Below, piece by piece: positions 34,407 to 41,811 of a stretch of DNA of 64,000 nucleotides. Below the pieces are notes generated by a model, which was given only the letters and a program-made list of their open reading frames with translations, did no database searches and was not told the origin of the DNA. Positions within the stretch are counted from its first letter, which is position 1; the number at the start of each line of letters is the position of its first letter. The position numbers were made by a program, and so were the translations under genes. The stretch is from Thiohalobacter sp. (GTDB taxonomy: Bacteria; Pseudomonadota; Gammaproteobacteria; Thiohalobacterales; Thiohalobacteraceae): positions 1-64,000 of the forward strand of contig NZ_JALTON010000061.1 in NCBI RefSeq assembly GCF_027000115.1. Direction: 5' to 3'.

Positions 34407-35231
34407 TCAGGCCTTGCGAAACCGCGCGAGCATTTCCTCGCACAGCGCGGCAACCTCGGCGTTGATCGGCGGGCCTTGACGCTTGCGGATCGAGCTGGAG
34501 AACACATCCCGCGCAATGGCGGGTCGGTAGGGCAGTCCGAAGAAGTCGAACAGCCGATGGAGCTGGATATCGGGGGCAGTGACCAGCTCTTCATAGAACA
34601 TGACGGACACCCGCGGATCCCGGTCCAGTGCCTGCTCGAAGAACAGGATGTTCCGAAAGTACCAGATGAAGGCTGCGGCGCTCGGGTCGTCGAGACCCTG
34701 TTCCCAGAGCCGGCGCAGAAGCTGATGGGTTTCCATGCTCATGCCCTTGCCCATCCACCGGTTGCCGTTCGGATCATCGACCAGCAGTTCTATTTCCCGC
34801 TTCTGGCTGGGGAAGGAGCGCAGCATGGAGTTGACCACATCCCGATAGTCGCGGACGACCCAGACCGCTCTGGCCGGTGCAAAGCGGTCGAGCATGTTCG
34901 GAAGATCCTGCAGCTCACAGAGCGCCTTGATGACAAAGGCCGGTGCCCGGGATCGATCATGCAGATCCTGGATCACTTCCAGGTCTCGCATTTCGTAGCG
35001 GTCGTATGCGCGCGGATCGGTCTCGTGGTAGACGTCGGTGTGCATGCTGCGGTCGAGCAGGTCCATGACCATGTTGGTGCCGGATCGCTGAACGCCGGCA
35101 ACGATCAGGGTGCGGGCCTGGTCACGCGGAGTGGGAGAGAGCCCATGGCGCGCGTTCTTGATCATGCGGCGCAGGCGGCGCCGCCAACGCAGCGGAATCC
35201 GGTCGGTGAAGGAGGACATGCCTGACTTCAT
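34407..35231 (-). CDS. Sulfotransferase family protein 1
   Basis: A 274-residue P-loop protein. The 5'-phosphosulfate loop is GVQRSGTNMVMDLL (about 46-59), and WVVRDYRDVVNSML (about 125-138) is the 3'-phosphate-binding block with its Arg and Ser. These are the PAPS-binding signatures of sulfotransferases. An AGGAG site six bases before ATG 35231 sets the start. The next upstream gene on this strand, the asparagine-synthase homologue, ends 21 bases away, so the two may be co-transcribed. The acceptor is unknown. Confidence 0.8.
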   Translation of the reverse strand: MKSGMSSFTDRIPLRWRRRLRRMIKNARHGLSPTPRDQARTLIVAGVQRSGTNMVMDLLDRSMHTDVYHETDPRAYDRYEMRDLEVIQDLHDRSRAPAFVIKALCELQDLPNMLDRFAPARAVWVVRDYRDVVNSMLRSFPSQKREIELLVDDPNGNRWMGKGMSMETHQLLRRLWEQGLDDPSAAAFIWYFRNILFFEQALDRDPRVSVMFYEELVTAPDIQLHRLFDFFGLPYRPAIARDVFSSSIRKRQGPPINAEVAALCEEMLARFRKA

Positions 35232-35252
35232 GCGCGCTCCTGTGGGGACGCT

Positions 35253-37064
35253 TCAGCGCCCGGCCTGCTGCAGCCACTGTTCCAGCATCATCAGCACCCA
35301 GATCATCACGCCGTAGTAGGCCGCATGCTCCTCCCGGTGCAGACGCTGCAGTTCGTCGATATAGGCGGGCTTGATCCAGCCGCGATTGCGCAGGCTGGCG
35401 AGACTGTCCCCGGCGAGTTGCTGCAGTGCGGGGTCATCGCGCAACCAGACGCCGAAGGGCAGGCCGAAGCCCTGCTTGGGCTTGCGCAGGATTTCCCGGG
35501 GCAGAAAGTCCTTCAGGGATTCCTTGAAGAACCAGCGTAACCGGAAGCCCTTGAGCTTGAGGCTGGGCGGGACGCGGGCCGCAAACTCGACCAGACGCTG
35601 GTCGAGCATGGGGTAGCGCACGCGCACGCCGGCCAGCTCGCAGGTGCGGGAAACCTTGCGCAGGTCGTTGTCCGCCAGCGTCATCTTGAGTTCGAGGTGC
35701 AGCATGCGGTTCAGGTAGTGGCCGCTGTGCGCCCGTCCATAGGCGTCCTGAATGATGGCCAACGGTTCGTCAGGCTCGACGCTGGCGAGGAATTCCGGCG
35801 TGAACAGGGTTGCGGCCGGGCTACGATGCAGGAAGTTGTAGGCCTCCATGCGATCCGGTAGCGGCGTTCGGGTCTGCTCGATGTAGCTCCGGAGCTTGCG
35901 CACCGGTGGCAGGCCCTGAAGCCCATCGGCGAATGCCAGCGGTTCGACCAGGCCACGGCGCAGGATGTCCGGCACCTGTCTGTAGAGTTCCAGCAGCTTC
36001 TGGTGCACGTAACGGGCATTGCCGGCAAAGATCTCGTCGCCGCCGTCGCCGGCCAGCATGTGTCGGCTGCCGTTCTCCGCAGCCATGCGAGCACAGTAGA
36101 AGGCGGGAATCGCGGAGGCGTTGCCGAAGGGTTCGTCGTAGGCGGCGGCAATGCGCGGAACGGCTGCAACCACATCTGCGGGAGAGACGTAGTACTCGTG
36201 CGGGCAGGCGCCGAAATGGCGCGCCGCGATGCGCGCATATTCCATTTCGTCGTAGCCCTCGGCTTCGAAGCCGATGGAATAGGTGTGCGGGGCTCCGTCC
36301 AGCACCCGCGCGAGGAAACCGGTCACGGTCGAGGAATCGGTGCCGCCGCTGAGGAAGGCGCCGGTCTCGGGTGCGTCGACGGCTTCGCGCACCACGGTTT
36401 CCTGCAAGGCGAGGAACGCCTCTCGTAACGGCGCAAATCGCGCAGGTTCGTCCCGGTACTCGACGGCCCAGTAGAAGTCCTTGCGGGCATGACCGTCGTG
36501 CCACGCCAGATACTGGGCCGGCAGCAGCTTGTGCTGGCCCTGGAAAATGGTGCGCGGGCTGGGGACGCAGTGGAAGTACAGATAGTCGTAGAGCGACTGC
36601 GGATCCAGGTCACTGGATGTTGCGGGGTGAGCGGCAACACTGTCGGCACGCGAGGCAAAGGCGAGTCCGCCGGGCAAGTCGGCCACGGCCAGCGGTTCGA
36701 TGCCGATACGGTCCACGGCCAGCAGCGCATCGTTACTCCGGAGATCGATGAGTGCGAGGGCAAAGCTGCCGTGCAGGGCGTCCAGCAGCCCGGGACCCTG
36801 CGTGCGGAAGGCATGCGCAAGCGTCTCGGCATGTTCCGGACGGAGCGGTTCGCCCTGCCAGCGGGCGCGGCCGGCGATGGCGAAACGCAGGTCGCCGTGT
36901 TCGAGCAGCAGGGTTTCGTCGCCAACCACGCCGAGGCCACCGCGGGTGTCGCCGGAAATCTTCAGGCTGGCATCGTTGCCAAAGGGGCCGGCCATGGCCC
37001 TTGCCACGGCATCGGGTTCCGGGGTGCCCAGCTGCGGGCTGATCCAGCCAAAGAGTCCGCGCAT
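35253..37064 (-). CDS. Asparagine synthase homologue lacking the glutaminase nucleophile
   Basis: A 603-residue protein with a class II amidotransferase layout. The synthetase domain is intact: pyrophosphate loop LSGGTDSSTV and GDGGDEIFAGNARY. The N terminus begins MRGLFGW, with Arg where Cys2 should be, and the NGE motif region reads AIAGRARW. The glutaminase site therefore looks dead in several places, not only by one base change. It may use free ammonia or another amine, as beta-lactam synthetase and lasso cyclases do, to form an amide or ester-like bond. ATG 37064 follows AGAGGAAAGG. Confidence 0.85.
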   Translation of the reverse strand: MRGLFGWISPQLGTPEPDAVARAMAGPFGNDASLKISGDTRGGLGVVGDETLLLEHGDLRFAIAGRARWQGEPLRPEHAETLAHAFRTQGPGLLDALHGSFALALIDLRSNDALLAVDRIGIEPLAVADLPGGLAFASRADSVAAHPATSSDLDPQSLYDYLYFHCVPSPRTIFQGQHKLLPAQYLAWHDGHARKDFYWAVEYRDEPARFAPLREAFLALQETVVREAVDAPETGAFLSGGTDSSTVTGFLARVLDGAPHTYSIGFEAEGYDEMEYARIAARHFGACPHEYYVSPADVVAAVPRIAAAYDEPFGNASAIPAFYCARMAAENGSRHMLAGDGGDEIFAGNARYVHQKLLELYRQVPDILRRGLVEPLAFADGLQGLPPVRKLRSYIEQTRTPLPDRMEAYNFLHRSPAATLFTPEFLASVEPDEPLAIIQDAYGRAHSGHYLNRMLHLELKMTLADNDLRKVSRTCELAGVRVRYPMLDQRLVEFAARVPPSLKLKGFRLRWFFKESLKDFLPREILRKPKQGFGLPFGVWLRDDPALQQLAGDSLASLRNRGWIKPAYIDELQRLHREEHAAYYGVMIWVLMMLEQWLQQAGR

Positions 37065-37077
37065 CCTTTCCTCTTGT

Positions 37078-38361
37078 TCAGCCAGTGCTGCCGATGCGCC
37101 CGGTGTTGGCGGGCCGAGCGACCTCGACGGGTACAGCGACGGGTTCCGGAGTTTCCAGTTCCTCCATCACGAATTTTTTGAACAGCACCGAGATGAAGAC
37201 CAGATGGTAGAAGATGTCCCAGTAGGACAGCCCCAGGAACAGGGTGCCGACCGCGTAGGCGACCAGTGAGGCACGCAGCATCTGTGCCCAGTTATGTGCC
37301 CAGGCCATCCGCTCAAGACCGCGTACGCGACGCAGGATGCGCGTGAGACTGATGATGGTTCCGAACAGCAGGGAGAACCAGAGAGCGAAGGCGATGACGC
37401 CATGTTCGGCAAGGATTTCGACATAGCTGCTGTGCCAGTCACGACGGGTGACCCAGCGCCAGCCCTCGAAGCCGGCACCCGTGAGGGGGTGGCGCAGGGC
37501 ATAGTTGATGCCGTCCCGCCAGGCCTCCAGGCGGCCTTGGGCAGAGGCGTCCTCCTGATAGGTCTCCAGGGTTTCCATGCGCTGAAACCAGTGCTCCGGC
37601 AGGTAATCGATGCCGAACCAGACGCCAATCGCCAGAACGGGAATGGCGAGATACTTGCGCTTGCTGTGCCACAGCAGCAGGGGTACCAGAACGCCCATGG
37701 TCAGCAGCGCGCCGCGACTGTGAGAGGAAATGGCAGCGGCAAAGGCCAGCGGTACTGCTGCCATCAGGGCCAACTTGAGCTTGCGGTTGGTGGTTTCCCT
37801 CAACCACAGGATCAGCAGCGGGATGGTCATCAGGGTGGCAATGGCGAAGGCATTGTTTTCGTAGAACTGGGTGCCGGGCGGGCCGTAGACGCGGTGGGAA
37901 AAGCCCGTGCCGACCGCCCAGATGCCGCCCTTGACGGCGAGTATGCCGATGGACGCGGCGATGGTGAGAATGAGGTAGTAGAGCTTCTGTCGGGTATTGA
38001 TGAGCCACAGGGTGAAGATGAAGGGCAGGTAGATCTTGCTGACCTCGATCAGCTTCAGCCAGGCGAACTTGGGTACCAGCGCGTTGAGCGTGGTGATGAG
38101 GAAGTAGGCCCAGAGGATGAAGAAGGCGGGGATGCGCCAGTCCCTGGGCAGTGGCTGACGATCCCTGCCATTGACCAGGAAGGCCGCCACCACGGCGATG
38201 AACAGGGTCTGGTAGGCGGGGAACTGGCGCATGAAGCCCCAGGTATAGCTGTGGGGATTCATGTAACTGAATACCGCCAGCCCGAGAACGCCCAGCCAGG
38301 GGCGCCGGAATGCGGCAATGATGCACCCCACCAGAAACAGCAGAACTGCAACGTCACGCAT
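37078..38361 (-). CDS. Exosortase A-associated O-antigen ligase/polymerase-like protein
   Basis: A 427-residue membrane protein with about ten to twelve helices and a large periplasmic loop (about 270-325) containing GRLEAWRDGINYALRHPLTGAG-like sequence, as in WaaL/Wzy proteins. The SHSRGALL block and the N-terminal PWLGVLGLAVFSYMNPHSYTWG match TIGR03097, a putative O-glycosylation ligase of XrtA loci. It may polymerise the repeat unit or join glycan to protein. It is upstream of the degenerate asparagine synthase with a 13-base gap. Confidence 0.9.
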   Translation of the reverse strand: MRDVAVLLFLVGCIIAAFRRPWLGVLGLAVFSYMNPHSYTWGFMRQFPAYQTLFIAVVAAFLVNGRDRQPLPRDWRIPAFFILWAYFLITTLNALVPKFAWLKLIEVSKIYLPFIFTLWLINTRQKLYYLILTIAASIGILAVKGGIWAVGTGFSHRVYGPPGTQFYENNAFAIATLMTIPLLILWLRETTNRKLKLALMAAVPLAFAAAISSHSRGALLTMGVLVPLLLWHSKRKYLAIPVLAIGVWFGIDYLPEHWFQRMETLETYQEDASAQGRLEAWRDGINYALRHPLTGAGFEGWRWVTRRDWHSSYVEILAEHGVIAFALWFSLLFGTIISLTRILRRVRGLERMAWAHNWAQMLRASLVAYAVGTLFLGLSYWDIFYHLVFISVLFKKFVMEELETPEPVAVPVEVARPANTGRIGSTG

Positions 38362-38627
38362 GGATCGTCAGGTCCGGTTCCATGGCAAGGGTTTCCCTCG
38401 GGGGCTCGGTAAGAGTCGAGTCAGGCATCCTGCCAATAAATTCATTTATTACAATACCTTATTGTACATTCTTAAGGCAAGAAGTCATGTCGGATACAGC
38501 AGTTGTACTGCTGTTTCTCCAGTTGATCGGCCGGCCCGCGTCAAGCTGAAACGTGGGGCAGCGACCGCCAGCGGCCATGCTACCATGGCAGGCAGGGATT
38601 CGAATCATTATCGAAAACGGAAGGGCG
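38362..38627. promoter_or_regulatory. Divergent regulatory region with three stacked palindromes
   Basis: A 266-base gap between divergent genes, much more AT-rich than its surroundings at 38430-38480. It contains AATAAAT-TC-ATTTATT at 38435-38450, TACAAT-N5-ATTGTA at 38450-38466 and ACAGCAGT-TGT-ACTGCTGT at 38496-38514, all with perfect arms. I did not find a clear -35/-10 pair. Confidence 0.55.
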
Positions 38628-39227
38628 ATGTCGAGGATACTGAAACAGGGCAAGACGACCATGAGGGCGATGATCGCGGGGCTTGGGTTGTTGCTGCTCG
38701 CGCCCTCGGCGCAGGCCGAGTTTCCAAAGACGGATGCGGACTTCGCGCTGTTGCCGCCCTACTGCAAGGCCAAGATGCGAACCGAGCGCAAGTCGCCCCA
38801 GTGGTCCATGTGGAACCGGCGGCTGGCGGGGGGGTTCACCCATATCCACCACTACTGCGCCGCGCTGCACACGCTGAACCAGGCCAACCGGATCTCCAAT
38901 CCGCAGCGCAAGAAGGAGTTGATGCGCTCGGCTTTGAAGAACTTCGAATACGTGGAGACGCACGCTGACGAGGATTTCATTCTTCGTCCGGAAATTTCGG
39001 TCAAAAAGGGCAAGCTTCTGATCCGCATGGGACGTGCAAACGAGGCACTGAACGCCTTCCAGGATGCCATTCGGCGCAAGCCGAACTACAGCCCGGCCTA
39101 CATGGCCCTGGCGGATTTCTACGAGTCGGTCGGCGATAAGGACAAGGCGCTGGCGGTCGTCAGGGAGGGGCTGGCCAAGGCGCCCAACTCACGGGGCCTG
39201 CGACGGCGCCTCAGGGAACTGCAGTAG
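38628..39227 (+). CDS. Exported TPR-repeat protein
   Basis: A 199-residue protein. A hydrophobic segment ending APSAQA (about residue 30) looks like a signal peptide, best seen if translation starts at the internal ATG 38661; ATG 38628 has a GGAAGGG site. The rest holds helical TPR-type pairs (RMGRANEALNAFQDAIRRKPNYSPAYMALADFYESVGDKD, about 125-165). It is highly charged and rich in lysine and arginine. Its partner is unknown; it sits just before a sulfotransferase gene on the same strand. Confidence 0.75.
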   Translation: MSRILKQGKTTMRAMIAGLGLLLLAPSAQAEFPKTDADFALLPPYCKAKMRTERKSPQWSMWNRRLAGGFTHIHHYCAALHTLNQANRISNPQRKKELMRSALKNFEYVETHADEDFILRPEISVKKGKLLIRMGRANEALNAFQDAIRRKPNYSPAYMALADFYESVGDKDKALAVVREGLAKAPNSRGLRRRLRELQ

Positions 39228-39235
39228 CAGACGCC

Positions 39236-40225
39236 ATGCGGGCATGGCATTCCCGGTTGCGCAAGGCAGGCCGTCAGTTGCTTGCGCACGGGCTGCCCGC
39301 GCCGAGGCCAGGGCACAGGGTGGCCGTGGTCGGCCTTCCGCGCAGTGGTACCTCCTGGTTGGCCAAGGCCCTGTCGCTCGGCCCGGGTGTCAGTTACTAC
39401 TTCGAACCGGACGTGCTGCTGCCGGCCAATCCCCTTTATCGCTATCTGCCGCCCGAGGCGGACGAACCCGTGCTGGAACGGGCCCTTGCCGATCACCTCG
39501 ACGGTCGCGCGGTGGACGAGTACGTGATCGCGGAACAGGGGCTGCGAGAGCTGCTGGCCCGTCCGCGAGCCCGGATCGTGCTGGTCAAGTGGGTGCGGAC
39601 AGGGTTGATGCTGGAGTGGATCGGCGCCTGCTTTCCGGGCCTGTCCCTGGTACAGATTGTCCGCCATCCGGTACCGCTGTTCCTGAGCTGGCGCCAGCGA
39701 GGGTGGGACCCCGAGTTCAATCTGCGGCAACTCTTGTCCCAGCGGGCACTGATGGCGGGTCCCCTGGCCCCCTTTGCCGATACCATGTGCCACGCGGTGG
39801 GTTTCTGGGAGCAGGCAGCCGCGTTCTGGGGGGCGATGACCTGGATGCAGTATCGCGCCCATCGTCCTCCCTGGCTGCTGGTCGAACACGAATGGATCTG
39901 CCTCGATGCGGAGCCACGTATCAGGCTGCTGGCCGGGCTGCTTGGCCTGCCGGTGGGAGATGGCCTGGCGCAATTTCTCTCGCCGCGGCGCAACAGGGTG
40001 AGCGGGCCGGGTTACGGGCGTGCCCGCGACCCGGCCGCCGAGGTCTACAAGTGGCAGGATGCGGTTACGGCGGTCGAGCTGGACTCGGTGGCAGGCGTTC
40101 TGGAGGTCTTCGGACTGCCCTTCTACCCGGGGCTGGAACCGGACCGCTTCGAGGTGCCGGGCAGCCTGTCGGCCCGGGGAAGTCAGGGTTCGCGCACCAG
40201 TACCTCATCGAACATGGGTTCATAG
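39236..40225 (+). CDS. Sulfotransferase family protein 2
   Basis: A 329-residue P-loop protein. The PAPS loop is GLPRSGTSWLAKAL (about 33-46) and the 3'-phosphate block is LVQIVRHPVPLFLSW (about 138-152). It starts eight bases after the TPR gene. Its 3' end overlaps the opposing gene at 40183-40911 by 43 bases, and the last residues (rich in Ser, Gly and Thr) look like read-through into that neighbour. The acceptor is unknown. Confidence 0.78.
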   Translation: MRAWHSRLRKAGRQLLAHGLPAPRPGHRVAVVGLPRSGTSWLAKALSLGPGVSYYFEPDVLLPANPLYRYLPPEADEPVLERALADHLDGRAVDEYVIAEQGLRELLARPRARIVLVKWVRTGLMLEWIGACFPGLSLVQIVRHPVPLFLSWRQRGWDPEFNLRQLLSQRALMAGPLAPFADTMCHAVGFWEQAAAFWGAMTWMQYRAHRPPWLLVEHEWICLDAEPRIRLLAGLLGLPVGDGLAQFLSPRRNRVSGPGYGRARDPAAEVYKWQDAVTAVELDSVAGVLEVFGLPFYPGLEPDRFEVPGSLSARGSQGSRTSTSSNMGS

Positions 40226-40911
40226 GGGGTGTCGGCGTAGTTGGCCTTCAGTGCCTCCAGGTTGGTGACCGACTCGCGCAGGTCATCGCTGGTATTTTTG
40301 AACGTCTGGGCGCGGGTATCGCGATGGGGGACACCAAGAAACTCGAGCACGCGCTGCTTGAGGGCGACTTCGTCGATCAGGATGTCTTCGTAGAAGATAT
40401 CCAGGCGCGGGAGATCGAGCTGTTCCACGAAGGACTCCAGTTCGGCATCCAACCGCTCCCGTTCCCGCAACAGCCGATCGAACAGCGCCGTCGGGATTGC
40501 CACTGGTGGCAGTCGGTCCTGCTGGCGATAGGCGTTGTAGTGATTGGTGCGTTCCTTGAGCATGCGTGACCGGATCTGGGAAACCACGCACTTGATCCTG
40601 TTGCGGCGGCGCATGAACAGCACCCGTGGCCCTTCTGACTGCAACAGTCTGGAGAAGGCCTCGGGATCAGCAATATCACGCAGCTTGGTCTTGAATCCCC
40701 TGCAGCCGATCCTGGACACGGGCGGTGCGTGAAACACCTCGCGCACCCAGCGGGCCTGGACATCGTGGCCCCGTGTCCTGAACTGGCGCAGTCCCTCTTT
40801 CATGGCGTGGATGCGGGGATGGGCATCGAGCAGGGTGGTCAGGTAGCTGCTGCCGGTGCGCCCCTCGAACAGCAATACGTAGCGGGTACAGCGGGAGGAT
40901 GTATAGAACAT
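40183..40911 (-). CDS. Sulfotransferase family protein 3 (Stf0-like)
   Basis: A 242-residue protein with a P-loop variant FEGRTGSSYLTTLLDAHP (about 15-32) and RVLFMRRRNRIKCVVS (about 96-111) as the second PAPS block. This short single-domain form resembles trehalose 2-sulfotransferase-like proteins. It is the last gene of a minus-strand operon, three bases after the preceding sulfotransferase stop. Confidence 0.78.
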   Translation of the reverse strand: MFYTSSRCTRYVLLFEGRTGSSYLTTLLDAHPRIHAMKEGLRQFRTRGHDVQARWVREVFHAPPVSRIGCRGFKTKLRDIADPEAFSRLLQSEGPRVLFMRRRNRIKCVVSQIRSRMLKERTNHYNAYRQQDRLPPVAIPTALFDRLLRERERLDAELESFVEQLDLPRLDIFYEDILIDEVALKQRVLEFLGVPHRDTRAQTFKNTSDDLRESVTNLEALKANYADTPYEPMFDEVLVREP

Positions 40912-40914
40912 CGT

Positions 40915-41811
40915 TCAGTCTCCACTGCCGGCACGTCGCGGCGAGGCGGGTTGACCCAGGCTGGTGGCCCATTCCGGGAATTCCCGCCCCAGGAGAGACT
41001 CCAGTTCACGGATCCAGGGCTGGACGCGGGGGCGCAGATGCTCGATCACGGGCTCGATCGGCTCCCGGCCGCGATCGAACTCGCGCACTGCGAGACGGCG
41101 GCCCAGCGCGCGCACCGGTGCCGGCACCACCCGTGAAGCGACATCCCAGAAGCGGCTGAAGCGCAGCCGGTTCAGCCAGCCTTCTCCGCGTGGTTTCACG
41201 AACCGTGCGGCGCCGGCATTGTAGCTCCGGCCGCAATTCTCGGGCGTGAAGTCCGGGTCGACGCCCAGCCAGGAAAAGATCTCGCGCAGCCGGGTATCGG
41301 GATCGGCGACCAGGGCCTCGAAGGTCATGGTCAGGATCCGGTCCCGCGGGAAGCGGGCGAACCAGGGTTCGAGTTGCATGGGGTAATTGGAGACGTGGAG
41401 GTACTGGGGATTCCGCTGCACGGCCTCCAGCATGGGCCGGTCCTCGTCATGGGACATGACCATGTGCCAGTAATGGCTGATGATCCGCTCGATGGGGTCA
41501 CGCATCAGATAGATCAGGCGCGCGTCCGGGCAATGCTCCGCCAGCCGTTCCGCCGCGCCCTGGAAACGGGGCAGCTTGGTGTAGTGCGTGCTGGACTCGC
41601 CCCGATAGCGGCAGGATTCGCCGCCGCCGAACAGCGACAGGTACCAGTCCTCGCCCCGGCCCCAGGTGAACTCTTTCAGAAAGTACCCCGGTTCCTTCTG
41701 CCGGCTCATAAAGATCTCGGGATGGGCATCCAGATAGGCATGCAGCGAGCTGGTGCCCGATTTCATGGCGCCGATGATGAACAGGTTGGGTCTTCTGGGA
41801 TCGTCCTTCAT
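40915..41811 (-). CDS. Sulfotransferase family protein 4 (heparan N-sulfotransferase-like)
   Basis: A 298-residue protein with the clearest carbohydrate sulfotransferase signature here: FIIGAMKSGTSSLHAYLDAHPEI near the N terminus, KEPGYFLKE, and LIYLMRDPIERIISHYWH. These blocks are shared with heparan sulfate N- and O-sulfotransferases (Sulfotransfer_1). ATG 41811 overlaps the sulfatase-like stop (ATGA), which decides the start over a longer frame beginning at 41976. It probably sulfates a hexosamine or uronic residue of the polymer (inference). Confidence 0.86.
   Translation of the reverse strand: MKDDPRRPNLFIIGAMKSGTSSLHAYLDAHPEIFMSRQKEPGYFLKEFTWGRGEDWYLSLFGGGESCRYRGESSTHYTKLPRFQGAAERLAEHCPDARLIYLMRDPIERIISHYWHMVMSHDEDRPMLEAVQRNPQYLHVSNYPMQLEPWFARFPRDRILTMTFEALVADPDTRLREIFSWLGVDPDFTPENCGRSYNAGAARFVKPRGEGWLNRLRFSRFWDVASRVVPAPVRALGRRLAVREFDRGREPIEPVIEHLRPRVQPWIRELESLLGREFPEWATSLGQPASPRRAGSGD

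Noticed and set aside
37059-37064. Arg2 in the second asparagine synthase as a base-calling error
   Set aside because: A single C/T change would restore Cys2, but other glutaminase motifs such as NGE are missing too, so genuine loss is more likely.
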